Below, one piece after another: positions 58,034 to 64,000 of a stretch of 64,000 nt of DNA. The stretch comes from Prochlorococcus sp. AG-347-M23 (GTDB taxonomy: Bacteria; Cyanobacteriota; Cyanobacteriia; PCC-6307; Cyanobiaceae). The position numbers and the translations under genes were made by a program. Under the pieces are notes generated by a model, which searched no databases, had not been told where the DNA came from, and worked only from the letters and a program-made list of their open reading frames with translations. Numbering within the stretch: position 1 is the stretch's first letter; each line of letters starts with the position of its first letter. Location of the stretch: positions 19,636 through 83,635 of the forward strand of contig QCCU01000008.1 of the NCBI GenBank assembly GCA_003278855.1, in the 5' to 3' direction.

Positions 58034-58768
58034 TTGGTTGAATCTAATCAAAATCAAGATTCGAACTTAGGATCTAGACTTCAACAAGATCTCAAAAATG
58101 ATCTTATTGCAGGGTTGTTAGTTGTAATACCCTTAGCAACTACAATCTGGCTGTCATCGTTAGTTAGTAAATTTGTTTTAACGTTAGTTACTTCTGTCCC
58201 AAAGCAATTAAATCCTTTTATTACTTTAAATCCTTTATTACAAGATTTAATTAATCTCACCTTAGGATTAACTGTTCCTTTATTAGCTATTTTGCTTATA
58301 GGCTTGATGGCTAGAAATTTTGTAGGAAGATGGCTATTAGAATTTGGAGAGGGTACTTTATCAAAAATTCCAGTAGCTGGAGCTGTTTATAAAACTCTTA
58401 AACAATTGCTAGAAACCTTCTTAAGTAATAAATCAAATAGATTTAGACGAGTTGTTTTAGTTGAATATCCTCGTGAGGGAATATACAGTGTAGGCTTTGT
58501 AACGGGAGATGTAGGACCTTCTCTACAGCCAGAATTGGAAGAAAAGTTACTCAGTGTTTTTATACCTACAGCACCAAACCCAACCACTGGTTGGTATACA
58601 CTCGTTCCTGAGTCTTCTGTTAAGGATTTGGATATTTCTGTTGAAGATGCTTTTAAAACAATTATTTCTGCTGGGATAGTTAATCCAGATGAGAAAAATA
58701 ACACCTCAAATCCAACATTTTCAAAATTGTTTTCTCAATTAAGAGCTTCCACTAATACTTCTTCTTAG
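58034..58768 (+). CDS. DUF502 membrane protein
   Basis: The 244-residue protein has two hydrophobic segments (about residues 22-45, DLIAGLLVVIPLATTIWLSSLV, and 67-92, DLINLTLGLTVPLLAILLIGLMA), then a soluble domain with GTLSKIPVAGAVYKTLKQLLETF, RRVVLVEYPREGIYSVGFVTGD and VFIPTAPNPTTGWYTLVPE. These are DUF502 features (also called the LIKE COV family in plants, important for vascular patterning, biochemical role unknown). The start codon is TTG at 58034. nusB starts 3 nt after its stop, so they are in one operon. It is divergent from queG. Confidence 0.9.
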   Translation: MVESNQNQDSNLGSRLQQDLKNDLIAGLLVVIPLATTIWLSSLVSKFVLTLVTSVPKQLNPFITLNPLLQDLINLTLGLTVPLLAILLIGLMARNFVGRWLLEFGEGTLSKIPVAGAVYKTLKQLLETFLSNKSNRFRRVVLVEYPREGIYSVGFVTGDVGPSLQPELEEKLLSVFIPTAPNPTTGWYTLVPESSVKDLDISVEDAFKTIISAGIVNPDEKNNTSNPTFSKLFSQLRASTNTSS

Positions 58769-58771
58769 CAA

Positions 58772-59389
58772 ATGCATAATAGATCTCTTTCTAGAGAATT
58801 ATCTTTAATTTCTCTTGGCTTGATAAAAGATAAGGGTGATTTTAAATTAAATAAATATCAAATAGAAGAAATTTTTGAATCTGCTTTGGATTCTCTAATT
58901 AACCATTGCAGAGAGGAATTGGACAATTGCGAGTCAGAGCTAGAAAATGCTTCACAAAAAATATTAGATAGTGAATTGCAAGAAGGTGTTGATTCCTCTT
59001 ATTCAAATGTTCGAGATGAATTAAAAAAATCTCTGACAAAAATTGAAACTGTAATGAACACTCTCTCTGTTACTTTAGATTTTCCAAAATTAATTGTTTC
59101 TAGCGGTCAATTAGATATTAGAGAAGATGTAAGTAAAAGGATTTGTAATATAGTTAATAATCTTAAAAGTATTGATTCTGATATTGATCAAGTAATGGAT
59201 GGTTGGAGATTAAAAAGATTACCAAGAATTGATAGGGATATTCTGCGCTTAGCTTACGTGGATATCAATTTTTTGAATACACCTGTCGCTGTTGCTTGTG
59301 ATGAGGCTGTTAATTTAGCTAATAAATATAGTGATTTGCAAGGAAGAAAATTTATTAATGGAGTTTTAAGGAGATTACAAACAATTTAA
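58772..59389 (+). CDS. nusB: Transcription antitermination protein NusB
   Basis: The 205-residue all-helical protein has NusB signatures: RSLSRELSLISLGLI at the start and, in the last 90 residues, IDQVMDGWRLKRLPRIDRDILRLAYVDINF with TPVAVACDEAVNLANKYSDLQGRKFINGVL. NusB, with NusE (S10), recognises boxA RNA and supports rRNA antitermination. A central insertion of about 70 residues (about 40-110) makes it longer than the 140-residue E. coli protein and is typical of cyanobacterial NusB. It is 3 nt after the DUF502 gene and about 66 nt before ftsY. Confidence 0.95.
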   Translation: MHNRSLSRELSLISLGLIKDKGDFKLNKYQIEEIFESALDSLINHCREELDNCESELENASQKILDSELQEGVDSSYSNVRDELKKSLTKIETVMNTLSVTLDFPKLIVSSGQLDIREDVSKRICNIVNNLKSIDSDIDQVMDGWRLKRLPRIDRDILRLAYVDINFLNTPVAVACDEAVNLANKYSDLQGRKFINGVLRRLQTI

Positions 59390-59418
59390 TTGTCATAATT
59401 ATTTGATATAAATAAATA
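59390..59418 (+). promoter_or_regulatory. Candidate promoter upstream of ftsY
   Basis: TTGTCA (59390-59395) and TAAATA (59413-59418) are 17 nt apart. The -10 differs from TATAAT by three bases, so the call is weak. It starts right after the nusB stop codon and would give a leader of about 30 nt. If real, ftsY has its own promoter apart from the DUF502-nusB operon. Confidence 0.3.
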
Positions 59419-59455
59419 GTATTTAGAAAATTTTAATTACGAACTAAAGGTAATA

Positions 59456-60769
59456 ATGACTAATCCTGATAATTCTCGTGAATGGGCAGCACAAGCTTAT
59501 GCACTTTTAAAAAAACGACAGGAAGAGCAAAAGCAAGAATTAGAGAAACAGGAAGAGCAAAAGCAAGAATTAGAGAAACAGGAAGAGCAAAAGCAAGAAT
59601 TAGAGAAACAGGAAGAGCAAAAGCAAGAATTAGAGAAACAGGAAGAGCAAAAGCAAGAATTAGAGAAACAGGAAGAGCAAAAGCAAGAATTGATTAATAT
59701 TCCTAATAAAGAAAATATTGCTAGTCAGTCTAAAAATATTGCTGAACCAGAATTAGGAGAATTTGATGATAATTTTACTTGGTCTGCAATGGTACTAGCT
59801 GCTCAAGGAAAAAAAATAAATCAAATATCTATTGATGAAATTGATTGGTTAACTAAATTACGGAGAGGATTAGAAGAAACTCGAAAAGGATTTGTCACTG
59901 AATTATTGGATAAATTTGGAGATGATCCTCTTACTCCTGAATCTCTTGATGATTTAGAGACTCTATTAATAAGAGCTGATGTAGGGATTGATTCAACCGA
60001 TAAAGTTATAAGTTCTCTTAGAACAAAATTAAACGAGGAAGTCGTGGGAGCAGAAGCAGGAATAAAATTCTTGAAGAAGGAATTAAAATTAATTATCGAT
60101 AAACCAATAAAAAATTCTGGCTCTGATCTTTTAGTTCCCCAAAAGGGTAAATTAAATGTCTGGTTATTAGTAGGAGTTAATGGTGTTGGTAAAACTACTA
60201 CATTAGGAAAATTAGCATATTTGTCATCAAAAAGTAATTATAAAACTTTGATTGCTGCTGCTGATACTTTTAGAGCGGCTGCAGTAGAACAACTTAAAGT
60301 ATGGGGAGATAGAAGTAATGTTGACGTTATATCTAATCAATCAAAAAATGCCGATCCAGCTGCTGTAGTTTTTGATGCAATTAATTCTGCAAAAAAAAGA
60401 AATGTTGATTTATTACTTGTTGATACAGCAGGTAGATTACAAACAAAAAATAATTTGATGGATGAATTAGCAAAAATAAAAAAAATTATTGATAAAAAAG
60501 TCCCAGATGCAATTGTTGAATCATTATTAGTTTTAGATGCTAGTCAAGGACAAAATGGCTTAAAACAAGCAAAAAGTTTTGCTAAATCAGCAGATTTAAG
60601 TGGAGCAATTATTACTAAATTAGATGGCACTTCTAGAGGAGGTGTCTCTTTAGCTGTATCTGAAGAAGTAAATTTGCCTATAAGGTTTATTGGAGCTGGA
60701 GAAGGTATAAAAGATTTGAGACCTTTTAATAGTTATGAATTTGTAGAGGCTATGCTTGCAGATAAATAA
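59456..60769 (+). CDS. ftsY: Signal recognition particle receptor FtsY with tandem-repeat N-terminus
   Basis: The 437-residue GTPase receives SRP-bound ribosomes at the membrane. The NG domain (from about residue 130) has G1 LVGVNGVGKTTTLGKL, ADTFRAAAVEQLKVW, DTAGRLQTKNNLMDEL and TKLDGTSRGGVSL. Before it lies an A-domain region: residues 1-20 (NSREWAAQAYALLKKR), then a 10-residue unit QEEQKQELEK repeated five times plus a partial sixth (residues about 22-79), then a short linker with ELGEFDDNFTWSAMVLAAQGKK. The repeat is encoded by perfect 30-bp copies. Acidic, variable A-domains are normal in FtsY, but perfect repeats indicate recent expansion. Confidence 0.95.
   Translation: MTNPDNSREWAAQAYALLKKRQEEQKQELEKQEEQKQELEKQEEQKQELEKQEEQKQELEKQEEQKQELEKQEEQKQELINIPNKENIASQSKNIAEPELGEFDDNFTWSAMVLAAQGKKINQISIDEIDWLTKLRRGLEETRKGFVTELLDKFGDDPLTPESLDDLETLLIRADVGIDSTDKVISSLRTKLNEEVVGAEAGIKFLKKELKLIIDKPIKNSGSDLLVPQKGKLNVWLLVGVNGVGKTTTLGKLAYLSSKSNYKTLIAAADTFRAAAVEQLKVWGDRSNVDVISNQSKNADPAAVVFDAINSAKKRNVDLLLVDTAGRLQTKNNLMDELAKIKKIIDKKVPDAIVESLLVLDASQGQNGLKQAKSFAKSADLSGAIITKLDGTSRGGVSLAVSEEVNLPIRFIGAGEGIKDLRPFNSYEFVEAMLADK
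59519..59691 (+). repeat. Tandem repeat, 30-bp unit, about 5.8 perfect copies in ftsY
   Basis: Units begin at 59519, 59549, 59579, 59609, 59639 and 59669. The first five are identical 30-mers (starting CAGGAAGAGCAAAAGCAAGA and ending in TTAGAGAAA), the sixth matches for 23 nt. Because 30 is a multiple of three, copy changes keep the reading frame, each unit encoding QEEQKQELEK. The absence of any mismatch among copies, even at silent sites, indicates recent slippage or unequal recombination. Confidence 0.98.
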
Positions 60770-60836
60770 ATATTTAATTAATTTTTTTTAAAAACTTAAA
60801 TTTAATGTTAAAACATATTTATCTAATAGATTTGTT

Positions 60837-62180
60837 TTGACAAATAATCAAAAAGAAAAAATATTTTCGAATAAATTTATCCAAAATTTTTTAGAAAATG
60901 ATTCTAAAGTAACTCTAAAAAATAAATATAAATTTGCTGAAATTGCATCTTCCTTAGCATATTATTTGAAATCATTTTCCAATATAAATAAATTACTGGA
61001 TTATGTATGCTTAATTTTTAAACATATTTTTTCAGAAAATATAATTTTAATTATTCCTTTAAATTACGAGGGGGAGATATGGAATGAAAATATAAAAATT
61101 TCTGCTAATTATAAAAATTTAACAATTCAAGAAGAGATTAATTCTTTTTTTCATCAATTTCATTTTTCAAAAAATTTTAAAATAAAAGAAATTCTAACCT
61201 TTGAAGATGCTTTAAAAAATAAATTTAAAAAATATAAAATTGAAACAAAAAAAATAATATCTAGAGGCAAATGTAGAGGATTTATTTATATTTTTAGTGA
61301 AGATATTTCTAGACGGCCGATTACTGAAGATAGTTATTTTAACTTTATTGAAAATTGTCTAGCTGTTGGATTAGAAAATCACTACTTAATAAAAACAAAG
61401 AAAAAGCATGAAAATGTAGATAGAGAAATTTCTACTGGTGCTGAAATTCAATCTCAATTGCTTCCCGATTATTGTCCAATTATCCATGGTATAGACATGG
61501 CTGCGTACTGTAGACCAGCTCTTCAGCTCGGTGGAGATTACTATGACTTTATGTGCTTAAAGACGAATATCTCTGAAAAAAGGAAAGAAAAATCAAGATG
61601 GGCCTTTGTAATAGGTGATGTCATGGGTAAAGGGATTCCAGCCGGTCTTTTAATGACTATGTTAAGAGGAATGCTACGTGCAGAGGTTCTTACAGGTTTG
61701 CCTCCAGATAGAATTTTGCATGATTTGAATCAACTAGCACTAAATGATTTAGATCAATCGCATAGATTTGTGACATTATTTTACTCAGATTATGATCCTA
61801 GAACTAGAAAATTGAGATTTGCTAATGCAGCCCATAATCCCCCTCTGCTTTGGAAAAGTGCAGATCAGAAAATTTTTAAATTAGATGCAAAAGGATTTGT
61901 ACTTGGACTACAAAAAGATGCTGAATATCATTGTGGTGAAATCAAGCTTAATCAAAATGATTTAGTTCTTTATTACACAGATGGAGTAATTGATACTTCT
62001 AATTCTTTAGGACAAAGATTTGATGAAGAAAGATTAATTAAAACCCTTTCAAAATTATGCAAGCAATCTTATACATCTCAAGAAATTTTAAATAAAATAT
62101 TTAAAAAGTTAGATGATTTTACAGGGCAAAATAGACATCTTGAAGATGATGCTTCAATGGTTATTTTTCAATTGAAATAG
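60837..62180 (+). CDS. RsbU/SpoIIE-type serine phosphatase (PP2C family)
   Basis: The 447-residue protein has an N-terminal GAF-like or otherwise uncharacterised sensor region (about residues 20-190; HIFSENIILIIPLNYEGEIW, RGKCRGFIYIFSEDI) and a C-terminal SpoIIE phosphatase domain: EISTGAEIQSQLLPD, LQLGGDYYDFM, AFVIGDVMGKGIPAGLLMTMLRGMLRAE, DLVLYYTDGVIDT and LEDDASMVIFQ, with the metal-binding aspartates intact. Such enzymes usually dephosphorylate anti-anti-sigma proteins. No STAS or anti-sigma gene lies in this window. The start appears to be TTG at 60837. It sits between ftsY and argH, both same strand. Confidence 0.9.
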   Translation: MTNNQKEKIFSNKFIQNFLENDSKVTLKNKYKFAEIASSLAYYLKSFSNINKLLDYVCLIFKHIFSENIILIIPLNYEGEIWNENIKISANYKNLTIQEEINSFFHQFHFSKNFKIKEILTFEDALKNKFKKYKIETKKIISRGKCRGFIYIFSEDISRRPITEDSYFNFIENCLAVGLENHYLIKTKKKHENVDREISTGAEIQSQLLPDYCPIIHGIDMAAYCRPALQLGGDYYDFMCLKTNISEKRKEKSRWAFVIGDVMGKGIPAGLLMTMLRGMLRAEVLTGLPPDRILHDLNQLALNDLDQSHRFVTLFYSDYDPRTRKLRFANAAHNPPLLWKSADQKIFKLDAKGFVLGLQKDAEYHCGEIKLNQNDLVLYYTDGVIDTSNSLGQRFDEERLIKTLSKLCKQSYTSQEILNKIFKKLDDFTGQNRHLEDDASMVIFQLK

Positions 62181-62242
62181 ATATTTTTTGTCACTTATAT
62201 AAAATAATGCTTTATTAGAGGTACCTAATATAATTAATTGAT

Positions 62243-63622
62243 ATGGCAAAAGTTTGGAGTAAAAGGTTTGATAATGCACTTGACCCTTTTATTGAAAAGT
62301 TTAATGCCTCAATTGGTTTCGATAGAAAGCTTATTTTAGAAGATTTAGATTGCTCGATTGCTCATGCGAAAATGCTTGGCAAAACAAAAGTTTTATCTTC
62401 TGCTGAAGTTTTGCAAATTATTAATGGATTAGAGTCGATAAAAGTAGAGTATTTGGAGGGCAAATTTTCTCCTAGTCCACCCTCTGAAGATATTCACTAT
62501 TGCATAGAAGAAAAGCTGATTAGTTTAATTGGTGAAATTGGAAAAAAATTACACACAGGTAGAAGTAGAAATGATCAAGTTGGTACGGATATAAGATTGT
62601 GGCTTAGAAAAGAGATTGACAATATTGAAATTTTAATAACCGATTTGCAAAAATCCCTATTAAATCTTGCGAAATCCAATATTTATACCTTAATTCCTGG
62701 ATATACCCACTTGCAAAGAGCTCAACCATTATCTTTGGCTCATCATTTATTGGCTTACATAGAAATGCTCCAAAGAGATCGAGAAAGGTATAAAGAAGTA
62801 CGCTCAAGAGTTAACATTTCTCCCTTAGGTGCAGCAGCATTGGCTGGAACAAAAATAAAAATAGATAGGCACTTTACAGCTGCAGAATTGGGTTTTAAAA
62901 AGATTTATAAAAACAGTATTGATGCTGTAAGCGATAGAGACTTTTGTATAGAGTTTGTTTCTGCATCTGCAATATTGATGTCTCATTTGAGTAAAATTTC
63001 AGAGGAAATAATTTTGTGGGTAACTGATGAATTTTCTTTTGCAAAATTAACAGATAAATGTGCCACTGGAAGTAGCTTAATGCCGCAGAAAAAAAATCCT
63101 GATGTTCCAGAATTGATAAGAGGTAAGACAGGAAGAGTGTATGGACATCTCCAGGCATTGTTAACGATGGTTAAAGGGGTACCACTTTCTTACAATAAGG
63201 ATTTTCAAGAGGATAAAGAGCCAATATTTGATACTTCAGAAACAATATCTTCTTGTATAAAAGCAATGACTATTTTAATAAATGAGGGTATTGAATTTAA
63301 TATTAAAAATCTATCTGATTCTGTAGAAAACGACTTTTCTAATGCTACTGATTTGGCAGATTACTTAGTTGATAAAGATGTTCCTTTTAGGACTGCTTAT
63401 CAAGTTGTTGGTCAAATGGTTAAATATTGCTTGGAGAGAAAAATGTTATTTAAACATCTCAAAATTGAGGAATTTAAAAAATTTCATCCCGAATTTGATG
63501 AGGATGTTTTTGAGGATCTTAAACCTCTTAATGTCGTTAAATCAAGAAATAGTGAAGGTGGTACAGGTTTTGTTCAGGTAGAAAAAGAGGTAAATAATTG
63601 GCAAAAAAGGTTGTTACTGTGA
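62243..63622 (+). CDS. argH: Argininosuccinate lyase
   Basis: The 459-residue enzyme splits argininosuccinate into arginine and fumarate, the last step of arginine synthesis. It belongs to the fumarase/aspartase superfamily: [18 protein letters not shown] at the start, [31 protein letters not shown] with the catalytic histidine region, and the signature [24 protein letters not shown]. Length is normal. It is downstream of the RsbU-like gene and separated by 62 nt. argG at 34612 is the preceding step, far away on the other side of the origin. Confidence 0.98.
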   Translation: MAKVWSKRFDNALDPFIEKFNASIGFDRKLILEDLDCSIAHAKMLGKTKVLSSAEVLQIINGLESIKVEYLEGKFSPSPPSEDIHYCIEEKLISLIGEIGKKLHTGRSRNDQVGTDIRLWLRKEIDNIEILITDLQKSLLNLAKSNIYTLIPGYTHLQRAQPLSLAHHLLAYIEMLQRDRERYKEVRSRVNISPLGAAALAGTKIKIDRHFTAAELGFKKIYKNSIDAVSDRDFCIEFVSASAILMSHLSKISEEIILWVTDEFSFAKLTDKCATGSSLMPQKKNPDVPELIRGKTGRVYGHLQALLTMVKGVPLSYNKDFQEDKEPIFDTSETISSCIKAMTILINEGIEFNIKNLSDSVENDFSNATDLADYLVDKDVPFRTAYQVVGQMVKYCLERKMLFKHLKIEEFKKFHPEFDEDVFEDLKPLNVVKSRNSEGGTGFVQVEKEVNNWQKRLLL

Positions 63623-63686
63623 ATCTCAATTATTTTTCTACAACAAGGGTATGCTTTGAAGTAGAATAACAGAGCAACGTTATGGG

Positions 63687-63707
63687 ACTACTCATTGTAG
63701 TTTTTTT
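63687..63707 (+). terminator. Possible weak intrinsic terminator after argH
   Basis: ACTAC (63687-63691) and GTAGT (63697-63701) form a short hairpin with a 5-nt loop, followed directly by seven T residues that overlap the arm end. The 5-bp, mostly AT stem is weak, so termination may be partial. It lies between argH and the RNA-binding protein gene. Confidence 0.3.
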
Positions 63708-63734
63708 ATAAGGAAATTTTTTGTTGAGTTTAAA

Positions 63735-64000
63735 GTGAGTATTTTTGTTGGCAATTTGCCGTTCCGCGCAGAGCGTGAAGACGTTATACAGTTGTTTGCT
63801 CCTTTTGGTGAGGTTCAAAATTGTTCTCTTCCATTGGAGAGAGATACTGGAAGGAAAAGAGGATTTGCATTTATTGAAATGGCAGATGAGGCGACTGAGT
63901 CAACAGCTATTGATGGTTTGCAAGGCACGGAGCTTATGGGTAGACCATTAAGAATTAATAAAGCTGAGCCAAGAGGTTCTGGTGGATCTCGTAGAGGGGG
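63735..64000 (+). CDS. RRM-type RNA-binding protein, C-terminus beyond window
   Basis: A GTG at 63735 opens a frame that is still open at the window edge (about 88 codons seen). The protein begins MSIFVGNLPFRAEREDVIQLF, with the RNP2 motif IFVGNL, and has RNP1 KRGFAFIE about 45 residues later. The sequence then turns into a Gly/Arg/Ser-rich tail (EPRGSGGSRRGG). This is the cyanobacterial small glycine-rich RNA-binding protein family, often induced by cold or stress, binding single-stranded RNA through the RRM. It follows argH after about 110 nt. Confidence 0.93.
   Translation, partial: MSIFVGNLPFRAEREDVIQLFAPFGEVQNCSLPLERDTGRKRGFAFIEMADEATESTAIDGLQGTELMGRPLRINKAEPRGSGGSRRG

Noticed and set aside
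59482..59697. Open frame encoding a GRAKARIRET-type repeat inside ftsY
   Set aside because: It is the out-of-frame reading of the 30-bp tandem array. A repeat unit divisible by three keeps all frames open, so its length has no meaning; the FtsY frame has the full NG domain.

Overview
This window looks like part of the chromosome of a streamlined, very AT-rich marine picocyanobacterium, most likely a high-light Prochlorococcus. The evidence is the low G+C (roughly 30 percent by eye), the tight packing with many 1-8 nt gaps and overlaps, frequent TTG/GTG starts, and gene order. The run dnaN, a PRC-barrel-like protein, purL, purF, a GyrA/ParC-type subunit, a TPR protein, queG, a DUF502 protein, nusB, ftsY, an RsbU-type phosphatase, argH and an RNA-binding protein is the order I recall for the start of Prochlorococcus chromosomes. 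The cyanobacterial families (DUF3134, DUF1400 with a signal peptide, phytol-kinase-like protein, group 2 sigma factor) agree. The strain cannot be named from the sequence alone.

Layout. Positions 1-3230 hold a partial unrecognised gene, a SprT-like metalloprotein, an NTF2-like membrane-anchored protein, an ATP-dependent DNA ligase that resembles T4 gp30, and a 50-residue small protein. Positions 3235-7116 (minus strand) hold a VTT membrane protein, valS, an A-type Fe-S carrier and tRNA-Val(UAC). Positions 7215-18012 are a long plus-strand run: mazG, speE, speB, gcvT, aspS, pyrG, queE, queC, pabB and a pabC-like gene. It joins nucleotide clean-up, polyamine synthesis, glycine cleavage, tRNA charging, 7-deazaguanine synthesis and p-aminobenzoate synthesis. 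cobA, an MFS transporter, ppk, a group 2 sigma factor, a phytol-kinase-like gene, DAHP synthase, acnB and a ClC exchanger follow up to 29166. Positions 29177-39054 hold purU, an FAD oxidase, dnaK, aroE, rpsF, argG, two small proteins, mraY, a small hypothetical gene and sucrose-phosphate synthase. uvrA and recN (DNA repair), a UbiB kinase-like gene, a DUF1400 protein and thrC lead to the only long non-coding stretch, 47502-47839.

That stretch carries a cluster of DnaA-box-like nonamers just before dnaN and is the probable replication origin. To its right lie dnaN, purL/purF (purine synthesis), a type II topoisomerase A subunit, queG (last reductive step of queuosine), nusB, ftsY with an in-frame 30-bp tandem repeat, an RsbU-like phosphatase, argH and the start of an RRM protein.

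The window is mostly core metabolism and information processing. I see no CRISPR array, no insertion sequence and no clear genomic island. The points most worth a second look are the phage-like DNA ligase, the ftsY tandem repeat, the origin region, a sucrose-phosphate synthase without a phosphatase domain, a GyrA-family protein without a GyrA box, and several small conserved-looking proteins of unknown role.
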